A stretch of DNA of 64,000 bases from Triglochin maritima (Eukaryota; Streptophyta; Magnoliopsida; Alismatales; Juncaginaceae): NCBI GenBank assembly GCA_963682175.1, contig OY821775.1:9086501-9150500 (forward strand), given 5' to 3'. This document shows positions 54,237-64,000 of the stretch, piece by piece. Position 1 is the stretch's first letter; each line of letters opens with the position of its first letter. The notes under the pieces are model-generated. The model saw nothing but the letters and a program-made list of their open reading frames with translations. It did no database searches and was not told the DNA's origin. The translations under genes were made by a program, and so were the position numbers.

Positions 54237-57200
54237 CTACACCATCACCAGCATAGCTGACCATAAGAATAAGAACAAGCTCATTGTCACAGAGGCTCCC
54301 ATGCATTGGATCCCACAAGCACCACTGTCATTCTTGGTCGTTGGAGGAGCTGAACGTCAAAACAAAAACAAGCTGTCAAACAGATCGATGACTACCCAAA
54401 ATTATAAAACCCCAACTTAATTACTCAACAAAATACTCTTCCATCTAGTGTTCACAAGATTTTTGAATAAAGCTTCAAAAAATTGTAAAATATCGAAACA
54501 ATAAGAGTTGCTGCAAGCATTACAATATATGGGGGGAAAAATCCCTAGAGACCAAATAACTTCAAGCACCACGGTAACTATAAAATTGAGTTTGTTCCAT
54601 CAGATATGGCAAATGAGCAAAGGTGTCAAAGCTGACTTGGAAATGAAAAAATCTTGAACAATAATCAACCGTTGAAAGTGTAGTTCACTGGCTAGTTATC
54701 TAATATTAAAACAATATACGCCAAGGACTGCTGAAACTGCTCAAGCTTACAGAGGAACAAAAGGCAAGATGGTGGTGAAATAAATCAATAATTTGGCTAA
54801 CCATACTCATAACTAGGGCAATAGAGACATGGATCTTCAACTTGGTCCAACCATGTAAATCTGAATATAGAAACTCTATATATAAGCATCATTCTGTTAG
54901 GAATTCGACCTACAAGAGCAGACAAACGAAAAACACACAAACCACGAGACAATTAAATTTTACGTGAAAAACCTTGCGGAAAAAATCACGGTCACCACAC
55001 GCTTACAAATCCACTATTCGTCAGAATGTTACAACAAAGGAATGGGAGGCACAAGTATTTATAGGAAATCCTACAAAAATCTTAAACCTGGTGCGGTCTG
55101 CACCGTACATCAAATTATAGATAAACGGGCATACATCCAGAATACGAAATTGGATCTCCAATTTCCCTGCAGGGGGCTGCAGCCCCCCTGCCGCCCCTGT
55201 CATCTTCGATCAGGTCCACATACTCAACACATTCCCAAACTTGCCACCATATCTCCTCATGCATCAATAGCTTCACGAAGATGATACATTGCATACCACA
55301 GCGAGGAAGATTTAGAGGATAACAGGGGTAGTTGTAATGTTAGACAGAACTCAGAATGAATCTCCTTCATACATTAGGGTGCAAAGGTAGCTTTCAGGAT
55401 TGCAACTAGTGAGACAGCTTGAAATGCAACGATATGCAGCAAAATTGACGATGACAACAATGTGGGAAAAGTCACATGGGTTGAAAATTATATTTTAAAC
55501 AATTAAATAGCGCCTCAGCACAGATATTTCTAAAAACCCAAGAATCCTTCAACCTTTGGTAATGTCCCATATCCATAAAAGAATCGTAGAAGGTCATCTT
55601 CAAACCTAAGCAATCAAGTATACAACTGAGCAGAATGTGGCATTTAAATGCAGGAAGATAACCACGTGAGAACAATTGTCCAGATCAGTTACCACCAGCA
55701 AAAGATGTAAAATCATATCCATACCACTTAAAAATCTATTCTATAATAAAATGCACAAACACCCATAGATCAATCTAAGCTTATTTCATAGTTAATGGAG
55801 ATGAAATATCAGCACAGAACTAGTATTGATGAAATGGCAGATGCTAACGTACCTTGGGAAGGTGTGGACGAGGCACGAGGACTAGATGTAGCTGGAGAGG
55901 AGAGAAGAAACAAAGAGGGGAATCAGAATCATTATCCGCCACAGCAAAAATAGCAAACAGCCAATAAACAACATGCGAAGGCTAAATCAAAATTATAAAC
56001 TCATAAATTTCAAAAAAAATCAAAATGCATGTGCCACGCTGAAAGATACATATCCAATAATAATAGGAGAAACTAAAACAAAAGTCCCGCACCAATTGGA
56101 ACTAAGAGATCTAAAATTAAGAAACCAATGCATAAAATTCACGGTTTTCTCGGAAAAAACATAAAATGAAACAATAAAAATCCATGAAGCAAAACAGAAA
56201 GCTGAACAACATGCGCTAAAAATGGGGACTAAACCATATGGGAATCCCATCTAACGTCCACTAAACCACAATATTTCTTCAAAAAAGGCAAACACAAACG
56301 AATACAATTCATTACTAACAGAAAACACCAGCATCACTATCTAATATACCAATAAGCATCACAAAAAATGCATTAAAAATTTAAAACAAATCACTTTAAG
56401 CCATGGAAAATACACCATGTTCGTCAACAACAAGAAATCCCAAAATCCACATCCAAAAAATGCAACGCCACACATCATGCGTTAAGATCGGAACCAAAAT
56501 ATATACAGAAAAAAACTCATCTGATCGCACCAACTCACTAACTTCTCTTCAACAAAAAAAACGCACAAACAAAAACGATCCACAAGCAACTGACTCCAAC
56601 GCAATCAACAGATGCCACCATAATATCGTAACCAAAATATCTAAAAACCCATAATTTTTTACCAAGAAAAAAAACGCGCTAACGAATCCATAACCAGAAA
56701 CACACGCCACTATCATGCGCTAAGATCGGAACCACAATATCTAATAATAATACTAATAATAATAGTAGTAGTAATAATAATCTAATCTAACTCACACGGT
56801 CACACCAACTCACTAACTTCTCATCAAATAAAAACAAAAAAAACACAAACAAAAACTATCCACAAGCAACAGAATCCACCACAACATCGGAACCAAAAAT
56901 TCTACAAAAAAAACGCGCAAACAAAACAGATCCAAAAACAACTTCGCCACAACAGATCCGAAGCTCCAGATTGCAGAACTCACGGGAATCGGCCTCGCAG
57001 ATACTAGCCCCGGAAGTGATCCCGCAGTGCTTGGGGAGCTCGAGCGCCTGGGTGAGGTTCACCTTGAAGGCCTGGATGATCTGCTTGTTTTTGAAGAGGG
57101 AGCAGAGGCAGGGGAGCTGGGTCTTGACGGCGTCGACGAGGGGCTTGCAGCAGGACTCGGGCGGGGAGGTGGAGTTGAGGAAAGCCGAGCAGGGGATCAG

Positions 57201-57293
57201 GTTCTGGACGCATGTCGGGGTTTCGGTGGAAGGTTGGGCGGCGGCGGAGATGGCCAGGAGGAGGAGGAGAAGGGAGACGAGGGTTATCTCCAT
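54237..57293 (-). CDS. GPI-anchored non-specific lipid transfer protein (LTPG)
   Basis: A secreted lipid-binding protein held on the plasma membrane, in a family implicated in cuticle and suberin lipid export. Exons 57293-56984, 55891-55853 and 54349-54237 give 153 aa. Features: a signal peptide of about 19 residues rich in Leu, then the eight-cysteine motif C28, C35, C48-C49, C62-x-C64, C90, C99 with normal spacing; a Ser/Pro/Thr-rich linker spanning exon 2 (PTSSPRASSTPSQ); and a hydrophobic C-terminal tail (MSLFLFLWSAMLVMV) after a small-residue region, as expected for a GPI signal. The small exon 2 and the conserved exon phases fit the LTPG family. Intron 2 contains a solo LTR and intron 1 an internal duplication. 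The lipid ligand cannot be inferred. Confidence 0.9.
54895..55229. mobile_element. Solo LTR (copia-like) in LTPG intron 2
   Basis: 335 bp from TGTTAGGAATTCGACC to CATACTCAACA, flanked by a perfect 5-bp duplication, cattc (54890-54894 and 55230-55234). The opening sequence and the ACACACAAACCACGAGA phrase resemble common plant copia LTRs. No internal region is present, so it arose by LTR-LTR recombination. Confidence 0.8.
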
Positions 57294-57924
57294 TGGGGGT
57301 TGGGTTGGAGTGGGGAGAGTGAGGGGTGATGTGAACGAGATTGGAGTGGGTTGGTGGTAGTGGTTTTATCGTTTTGCTGTGGGGGCCACCGAGGTCTGCT
57401 AGTGGTATGAATGGAAAAATGGTAACTTATTGACTGGGGATTAAACGAGAGGAGGAGAAGAAGCGTTTGTTACCCGGGGTGTGGGTATGCCGTCAGAATT
57501 ATTATCTCCATTTTATTCGTGGTTAATTTCTTTGATATACTTTTGATTTTTAATAACTGAACATTCAAATCATACATTTCATCTGTGACACTAAGATATT
57601 CATGCACGTTCAAATTATAAAATTAACTATAAGTTTTCAATCCAATCAAATTGAATACATTATATTTGTTGATTTATCAAATTTTATGATTTTCTTCAGA
57701 GAGAATCTCAGCCGTTAGGTATCTACTATCTATTCAATCTTATTTAATTTTCAAACATGCAAATGTTCTTGTTGGATTTTTATCCTTTCTACCGACCATT
57801 TCAAGGCTAGTGGCAGTATAATTAAATCTTCATTGGACTTGGCAATTTGGTGGGCAAAGAATCTTAAGCGCACAGATGATTTGGAGCTTGAAGGAAGTTT
57901 GAAGCGCGTCAATATCACATTCTA
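57294..57924. other. Upstream flank of the LTPG gene
   Basis: The right-hand end of the LTPG transcript and its promoter lie here. It is AT-rich beyond 57500. No other gene is seen. Confidence 0.4.
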
Positions 57925-58630
57925 TGAGGCCATCCGTTGGGGTCGGGTCGGGTCTCGACTCCACCCCAGGGCCCTTAATGGGGGGCGGCACAGGTCGGGT
58001 CGGGGATCCGACCCGGGTTGACCAATTTTTTTAATTTTTTTTTAAATAAAGATTAAAAATTAGTTTTTTATTTGTTAAATAATATTTAATTGATATGTAT
58101 ATGTTTTTATATAATTAGAATTAATTTCTGAAAAATAAAATAAACGAAAATAATTAATGAAAATTAGTAAAATAGATATAAATCATTAATCAAAATTAGT
58201 AAAAATAAATGTAAGTAATTAAAGAAAATTACCTAGGAAAATAGAACACATGAATTTACCCAGGTTCACCCAAAAACCAATTAGTAACCAAAAAATCGGT
58301 TGAGAATTACCGATAAATCTCAAACCAAAAAAATCTATTTTTTTGAATTTTTTGGCAATTAGCATAATTTAATTACATTAAGTTGTTGTAGAAATAATTT
58401 ATTTAGTAGTTTATGTGTTTTTGTGATGAAAAAGAAAATGAGGTAAAAAAATTTACGTGGATGAGAGATAGTGTTGAAAGTGGGATTGAGGTTAAGAAGT
58501 GAAAAATGGGTTGGATTGGGTGGTGGGTTGCATAATGTTTTTTGCTGATGTGGCGAAGAGAGAAACTGAGTTAGAGGAAAAAATGAGGTTGAAGTTAATG
58601 GTGCTCTGATAGCTCTAGTTCTAGTGACCA
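57925..58630. mobile_element. MITE-like element with GC-rich core, complete copy
   Basis: It is the reverse complement of the element at 1-955: GC-rich GGTCGGGT core (about 57938-58020), AT-rich body (58020-58330), then a GAGATAGTGTTGAAAGTGGG arm. The left end GAGGCCATCCGTTGG and the right end (reverse complement GAGCACCATTAACTTC) are weakly inverted. No coding capacity. Confidence 0.5.
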
Positions 58631-58695
58631 CTTTATTGGCTTGATGTGATCTAAACCTCTCCAATGTTGTCCTTTTTGGTTGTTGTGACATCAAC

Positions 58696-59402
58696 TAGAC
58701 CCGACAAATTGACACAAAAAATCTATGTTTGGGTTTAAGGATTTTGTGTTTCGTGTGTTGGGTACACGAAAAAAATTCGTGTCATTTTCGTGTACATCAA
58801 AGTACACAAATTTATTATATATAGCATATCTCAAATTTACTCAACTTTTGATCGGTAACCTAACAGTATTCAAGGGCGAAAACAAGGTTGGGGACTTGGG
58901 GGATTCGAACACAGAACCTCATGGACCGAATGAGCCGTCCTACATCAACACGCCATTGTTGCTTACGTGCTTTGTTGGCATCATTATTTATGATATCTAG
59001 GTTTACGCACACTCAATAATACTGCACAATCTAGGTTTACCTCCCTCTCCACCCTATACAAAGGATCCATTTACCCTTGTTTCTCTCATCCCTCACTTAA
59101 GTTACTCTCTACAGTGAGGGTGCCTGAAGTTAAATTTATGACTCTCTTCTTTGATTGTTGCTATATTCTTTAAGTTAAAAATTATTTCTAAGGGGAGCCT
59201 ATTTTCAACAATGAAACATGCTACCTATCTGATTAAGTATAAATTTTTCGGGTCTTTTCGTGTTCCACGAAATGTTTTCGGATCGTGTTTGGGTTTTATT
59301 ACCCAGACACGAAATGTTTTCGGATCGTGTTCGTGTATGGGTATTCAGCCTAATACATGTAAAAAAATAATACGACACGAAACGACATGATTGTCAGGCC
59401 TA
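58696..59402. mobile_element. hAT-type non-autonomous element
   Basis: Ends TAGACCCGACAA and (reverse complement) TTAGGCCTGACAA are hAT-like inverted repeats. The flanks acatcaac (58688-58695) and acatcgac (59403-59410) match at 7 of 8 as a target duplication. The ends carry short TTCGTGT / ACACGAA repeats. The middle (about 58850-59200) is unrelated and may be a nested insertion. Confidence 0.7.
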
Positions 59403-59410
59403 ACATCGAC

Positions 59411-62087
59411 CGCAGAGGCTAATGTTTTTGGCGAACTGCTCGACTAATGTTTATTGTTATTATCTGAAATATTGAAACTTAAATAATTTTATTTGAGTTT
59501 GTATCGATCTTATTTTTTTGGGTTCCAATTTGGTTTGTAGGGTGATGATTTAGTTTAATCGTTGATTCATTCCTCGTTTAGTGTAATTACTTTAACATAA
59601 TTACCTCATTCTACTCTACTTTCTTACTCGAGTATGATACTCACACCAATACTCACAACGTGATCCGTATTTATCACATCTTCACTGACGTCGTGAATTT
59701 ATGGTTATTAACGTAGCTCTATAGTTCAATAAGGTATTTTTTATTAATGTAATCAACTTATTATATAAAAAATCATTTAAAGCTCAGGATCTCCCAAATG
59801 AGTTAACTTCAATTGGTTGTTTTGTCACTAGACATTTGGAAAAATCAGCGTTTCAAGATAATGAGGAAAAAAAACACAATTTCAAAAATATAGTCTGATT
59901 GGGAACCATAACTTTTGATATTTTCGGTGTTTGTCATCTAACTCTTGCGTTTGGAAAAGCGAGCAATTGGGGTGGGAAGAGAGAAATTTCCGAACTTCAT
60001 CAAAACCGGGGCATATGGGTCTAATGAACGATGCAAAAAAGCCTTAGGCGTAAGAAATTGGATGGGGTCGTAGGGGATGTTTCTTAGTTCATGCCTAAAA
60101 AGAAGCCGCGTTATTCAATTTTGACATCTCAAATGCCAGGTACAAAAATGGTTTGGGTATGAATTATCAAATCGACCTATGCGTTTGAACTTGAGATTGA
60201 AAGTGGAAACAATCTAGATGGTACTCGATCAGACTCATTGAATTAAAATTCATTTGTTATGTTATAAAAGTGATATAGAATGCGTTTAAATATGGTAACA
60301 AATATGATATTTTTGGGGCTAAAATATTCATGATAATATCTTATTCTTAATTGTGTCTAATTTCTTAAATTGATGTTTTTCCATAAACATACAAAATAAT
60401 AGGATAATGTCTAATTTATATTGATGTTATAACACGCTTTTAGTTGGTTTTACGTTGCCAGCAGCCAGGTGATGAATGAAGGGCAAATTGGCTATCATAA
60501 ATACATCTTCAATAAATGGTGATATATTCCAAATCAGGATGGCCTGAAGACATTTCTTTTTCTTGCCGTCATAAGCGGTCATCCGAGACCGGCAAGCATG
60601 GCGTCAACGTCGAAGATTCCTTTCTTTAGACGGCTGCAAATGGAAATGTGGGGGTTATTTATTTATTTATTTGATAGGAATGTGTTGCAAATGTGGCATT
60701 TCTTCTGCATTTTAATATATTGCCTCTCTTTTTTTGTTTGGAAGGGGTTTTTATTGATAAAACTCAGTAGTACGTGGATTGTGGATTGTGGATTTTAGAA
60801 CAAGATGTCGAGTTGGGTATCCAACTTCTCATCCCAATATATTGGCTCTCAAGTATTTGAGTAATGGTTGATTACTGAATATTTGTAGCGTGGTCTTTTT
60901 TTCCCTCCTAGTGCGGCTTCAGTATCTGAAACTTGTCCAAAAAATAAGTTCTAATGGATTCACATAATTCCAATTGGGAAATGTGATATCTTATTTATAA
61001 TATTCGCGAGCACCACCTACCCCTATTATTTTTGTGTTTGTCCATGGGGCATGACGCATGTGAATGTCGATTAGGCTCCACGAGCTAATTCGAATATTTT
61101 GTTATGTTATCATGTGAAAAATTGATTGATCAACCACTTCTTTAGAGTCGAAACACATATACTTGAGGTGGTAGAAATAACTTGCCACGATGTATTATCT
61201 CAAATCCAACAAAGCCTTGTTTACTAAGTACATGGAATTGTATGCGCTTCTCTAAAAGTCAAAACTGGAGCAAAATTCCATAAAACTCACTCACAATGAA
61301 GATTTTCCAAGATGGATGGTCAAGTTTTGCGTTCTCTTCTTTCTTACAAACATGGATTCAAAGTGGATTTTGAAAGAAACACACAAATGTTTCTAGAATA
61401 GTTGAAGCGATCAAGGGAAATTCTTTGGAAGCAACTATATTTGGAATATATGACGAACTCTACTTTGGGTTTACGTGTGTGAAAGTAATGGTTGACTACA
61501 TTGACATTCATATTTTAACGTGGTTATCGCATGTGAAAAAAAAAACACATAAGCAAATAAGTCATTGATCACGGTCGCGGATTAACAGTTTGTCTATTAC
61601 TAATCGATGACTGTTTTCTACTCTCTCGGGGAAAATCTGGTGAACAAAACTTTTATGGGTGTACGAAGGCTAAAGTTGTAACGTTCTCGAAATAGTAGCA
61701 GAAATTTAAACTTTTCAAAAGAATAACAAAAGATATCGACAACCGAACACTGTGAATGCTACTAAATATATAAATAAGGTGCACCGAATACAATGATTGT
61801 CAAACGTATGATTATATCAAAATACAACATAAAAGATAAATGTAATCATAATCACAACAAAATACTGGAGGATCCGGATCCAAAATGTGCTCCTCCTCAG
61901 TCACCACCCCCACTAGAACCACCGCGGTCCTGAAAAGCAAACGTAACAACGATGTCTGAGTTTTCATAAAGAAAACCCAATATATCAAGTTCATCTACAT
62001 ACATACTACGTACAATAATCCTTCTATGTGATTAGATAAAGTAGATGTCATGCTAAAAATACGATTAAGTATGAGAATTAGCTAACA
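59411..62087. other. AT-rich intergenic DNA, no gene recognised
   Basis: Only short open frames occur, including 60598-60798 (+), which has a hydrophobic stretch but no family signature. The last 300 bp (about 61790-62087) may be retroelement internal sequence belonging to the LTR on the right. Confidence 0.4.
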
Positions 62088-62088
62088 A

Positions 62089-63345
62089 GGCTCTGATACC
62101 AAATGTAGGATCGTGTGGGTTATGAGTCCACAATACTAATCACTTTTATCCTTAATTACCTACTTGTTTGATTTATCAAAGATGTGCAGCGCAATAAAAA
62201 CAAGCAAGTAGGGAAGGAATATGCAAACCACAATCAACACGGAGGTTTTTTATAGAGGTTCGGCACCCCACCCGGGTCCTAGTCATCTCTTGCAAGCTTC
62301 GCTCGGATCACCGAGCTCCGCTCACGACTTCACTAACCACTCTCCATTCCGGGCCAGGAGAGAACACATTTACAATCTTCAAGCTCGCGAACAACCCTCG
62401 TCGAGCTTGACTCCACCTCTCACAATCCGAGAGGGCACTTCGGGCTCTCACCGAAGTCTATACTTGTGTCTTGGGCTTTCACCAAGACCCTTGCTTCTTG
62501 TGAAAGATTGAGTGGAACAACACTCTCTAAACTTGAGCACACTTGAGTAGAATATGAATTAAGACTAAAGTGTGGAAGGTTTTGAGTTTTTGTGTGTTTG
62601 GATCTTCTCTCTAATGTCGGGGACAAATATGAGTGGGAGAGTTGTGTTAAAATGTGTTTTACAACTCTATTTATAAGCATTAGAGAGAATAGAGCCGTTG
62701 GGGTTGATTGAGTATGAGTTGGTAAAGATACACAAAACAGAAACCTGCAGGACGCAATTCTGCCTAAAAACGGTCGACCGAAACGGGTATGTCGTTCGAC
62801 CGTTTGGTCAAATTTCAGCTTTGACTTGAGTTAACTTAAGTTAACGGTCAAACAGGCTCAGGGGATTGTTCGACCGAATTAGTCCAGGCACTTGTGGGAG
62901 ACCAAATTGTGTTGGTTCGGTCGACCGTTAGGAAAGTTTTGGTCGACCGGAGGTTTGGTAATTTTGGGGTATTCGGGAATAATACGAATACGACCGTTGA
63001 ATATAATACGACAAAACAAACGGTCTGAAATATGTGTAAACGGTCGAACGGAAAGGTTTCAACGGTCGACCGTTTTGGTCCAGACAGTTCAAGTTTTGTT
63101 TAAGTGTTTTCCGGTTCTAGTTTGGATGATCTATTGAAGTCCAAATTATGTGAAATTTTGTGTGTGACTTCTATAGGGAACCTAGTGTGTGGTTGAGTAG
63201 TTTTTAACTCAAGTATGCTCAATTACACAAGGTTCCTAAAGACTCAAAGAAATGCAAAATACATGTCTTCAAATGAGCTTGATTACATGTCTTGACTTGA
63301 TTTCCTTTCTTCCTTGAGTCTTGATCACCTGTAGAGGTTAGCAAA
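62089..63345 (-). mobile_element. Probable 5' LTR and primer site of a minus-strand LTR element
   Basis: GGCTCTGATACCA (62089-62101) is the reverse complement of the initiator tRNA-Met primer site. It is followed after 2 nt by TGTAGGATCG, the inverted terminal bases of an LTR. The text to the right (TTCGGCACCCCACCCGGG, CTCTTGCAAGCTTCGCTC) is typical of plant copia LTRs. The outer end is not resolved; 63345 is a guess. No pol gene is visible to the left, so the element is truncated or the internal part has decayed. Confidence 0.5.
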
Positions 63346-63449
63346 AAACAATATATATGCAATGCAACATGTGTGCTACTCTACATGATCATAATTAAGA
63401 TTAGGTTGATTAAATCATCAAAACAAAGATTAAGGCCAAAAAGCCAACA

Positions 63450-63600
63450 CGCACAAGCTGTAATACCGATATTTACTCGAGAGACAACAACTGCTCACAC
63501 AAGTTATAATACCGTTGCACACTCGCTGCTGAAAACATGACTGCTTATACAAGCTGTAATACCCCAGGGGCTGCTCACACAAGCTGTAATACCCCCTCAG
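63450..63600. repeat. Short repeats of ACAAGCTGTAATACC
   Basis: Four copies of CACAAGCTGTAATACC-like sequence, 30 to 50 bp apart, several preceded by GCTGCTCA. Confidence 0.75.
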
Positions 63601-64000
63601 CCGGCCAACGCCAAGCATGCTTCCTGCTCAACCGAGCCGGATACGATGTCATGCAATACAATGCAATTCAATACAATACATAAGGATCTGCTATCCCATA
63701 ACAAAGTCTCGATGCATGTGATGGAAACAGTATAAATCCACGTGTCAACGCGTCCAAAAACAATCACACAAACAAAATAGTCCAGTGCACAAATAGTCGA
63801 CCGAACAAGGCAAACGGCCGACCAGACGACCGTTAATACCGGTACTTGGTTCAAACTTCAATCATACGGTCGAACCAACAATATACAAGAAACGGTCGAA
63901 CAAAGTCTACTGGCGGTCGATCGTTTGGAAGGTCTACGCCACACATAAAATAAATACAAACGTCCAATCGGTCGAACGACAAGGGGGACCCAGTCGACCG
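63601..64000. other. Sequence to the window end, GGTCGA-rich, no gene
   Basis: It contains several GTCGACCG and GGTCGAAC motifs like those at 62770-63075 in the LTR. It may belong to the same element. No open frame of note. Confidence 0.4.

Noticed and set aside
58890..58925. tRNA-like GGATTCGAAC segment
   Set aside because: No cloverleaf partner arms or acceptor stem are seen, and it lies inside a hAT element.
60598..60798. Small membrane protein of 66 codons
   Set aside because: A single hydrophobic frame in AT-rich DNA with no homologue recognised and no splice or promoter support.

Overview
The window is nuclear DNA from a flowering plant. It holds split genes with GT-AG introns and plant-type families: Aurora kinase, nucleolar DEAD-box helicase RH7, an MIT plus AAA spastin-like ATPase, a cytosolic sulfotransferase, a PPR protein, an HSP70-interacting protein and a GPI-anchored lipid transfer protein. 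The spacers are AT-rich and full of Ty1/copia, Ty3, hAT, foldback/TIR and LINE sequence. I cannot name the species. Exon coordinates were worked out by hand from reading frame, splice sites and family similarity; for every gene the exon lengths were checked to add up to a multiple of three (or to a stated deviation). Layout: (1) 1-7 kb is a GC-cored MITE-like element, then an Aurora kinase gene whose exon 2 carries a 7-nt deletion; its introns hold a probable solo LTR and a short LTR with a hAT MITE nested inside. (2) 7-9 kb is a TIR element with long hairpins and a 30-bp repeat array. (3) 9.4-14.4 kb is an intact 14-exon RH7 gene behind a site II/telo-box promoter. (4) 15.9-28.7 kb is a 13-exon spastin/katanin-like AAA gene on the minus strand. 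Its intron 8 carries a complete, very young Ty3-type LTR retrotransposon (one LTR difference in 489 bp), and its intron 2 carries a LINE fragment. (5) 29-42 kb is a transposon-rich block: a second copy of the hairpin TIR element, a VPS26 gene fragment, decayed copia-like sequence, a chromovirus integrase fragment, a small MITE, and a full-length copia element whose 5' LTR ends 88 bp before the sulfotransferase start codon. (6) 42-43.2 kb is the sulfotransferase, with one 108-nt intron bounded by an 18-bp direct repeat, the pattern expected of a recent intron gain. (7) 44.4-46 kb is a +/-/+ inverted repeat trio and two tandem arrays. (8) 46-57.3 kb holds a frame-broken PPR gene, an intact HIP gene and an intact LTPG gene. 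(9) 57.9-64 kb returns to transposon remnants, including a second copy of the first element in opposite orientation, a hAT element and a probable copia LTR with clustered GGTCGACC palindromes. The host genes are unrelated in function and do not form a pathway or cluster. The main stories are transposon impact on gene structure and one candidate new intron. No bacterial-type operon, CRISPR array or known gene cluster is present.
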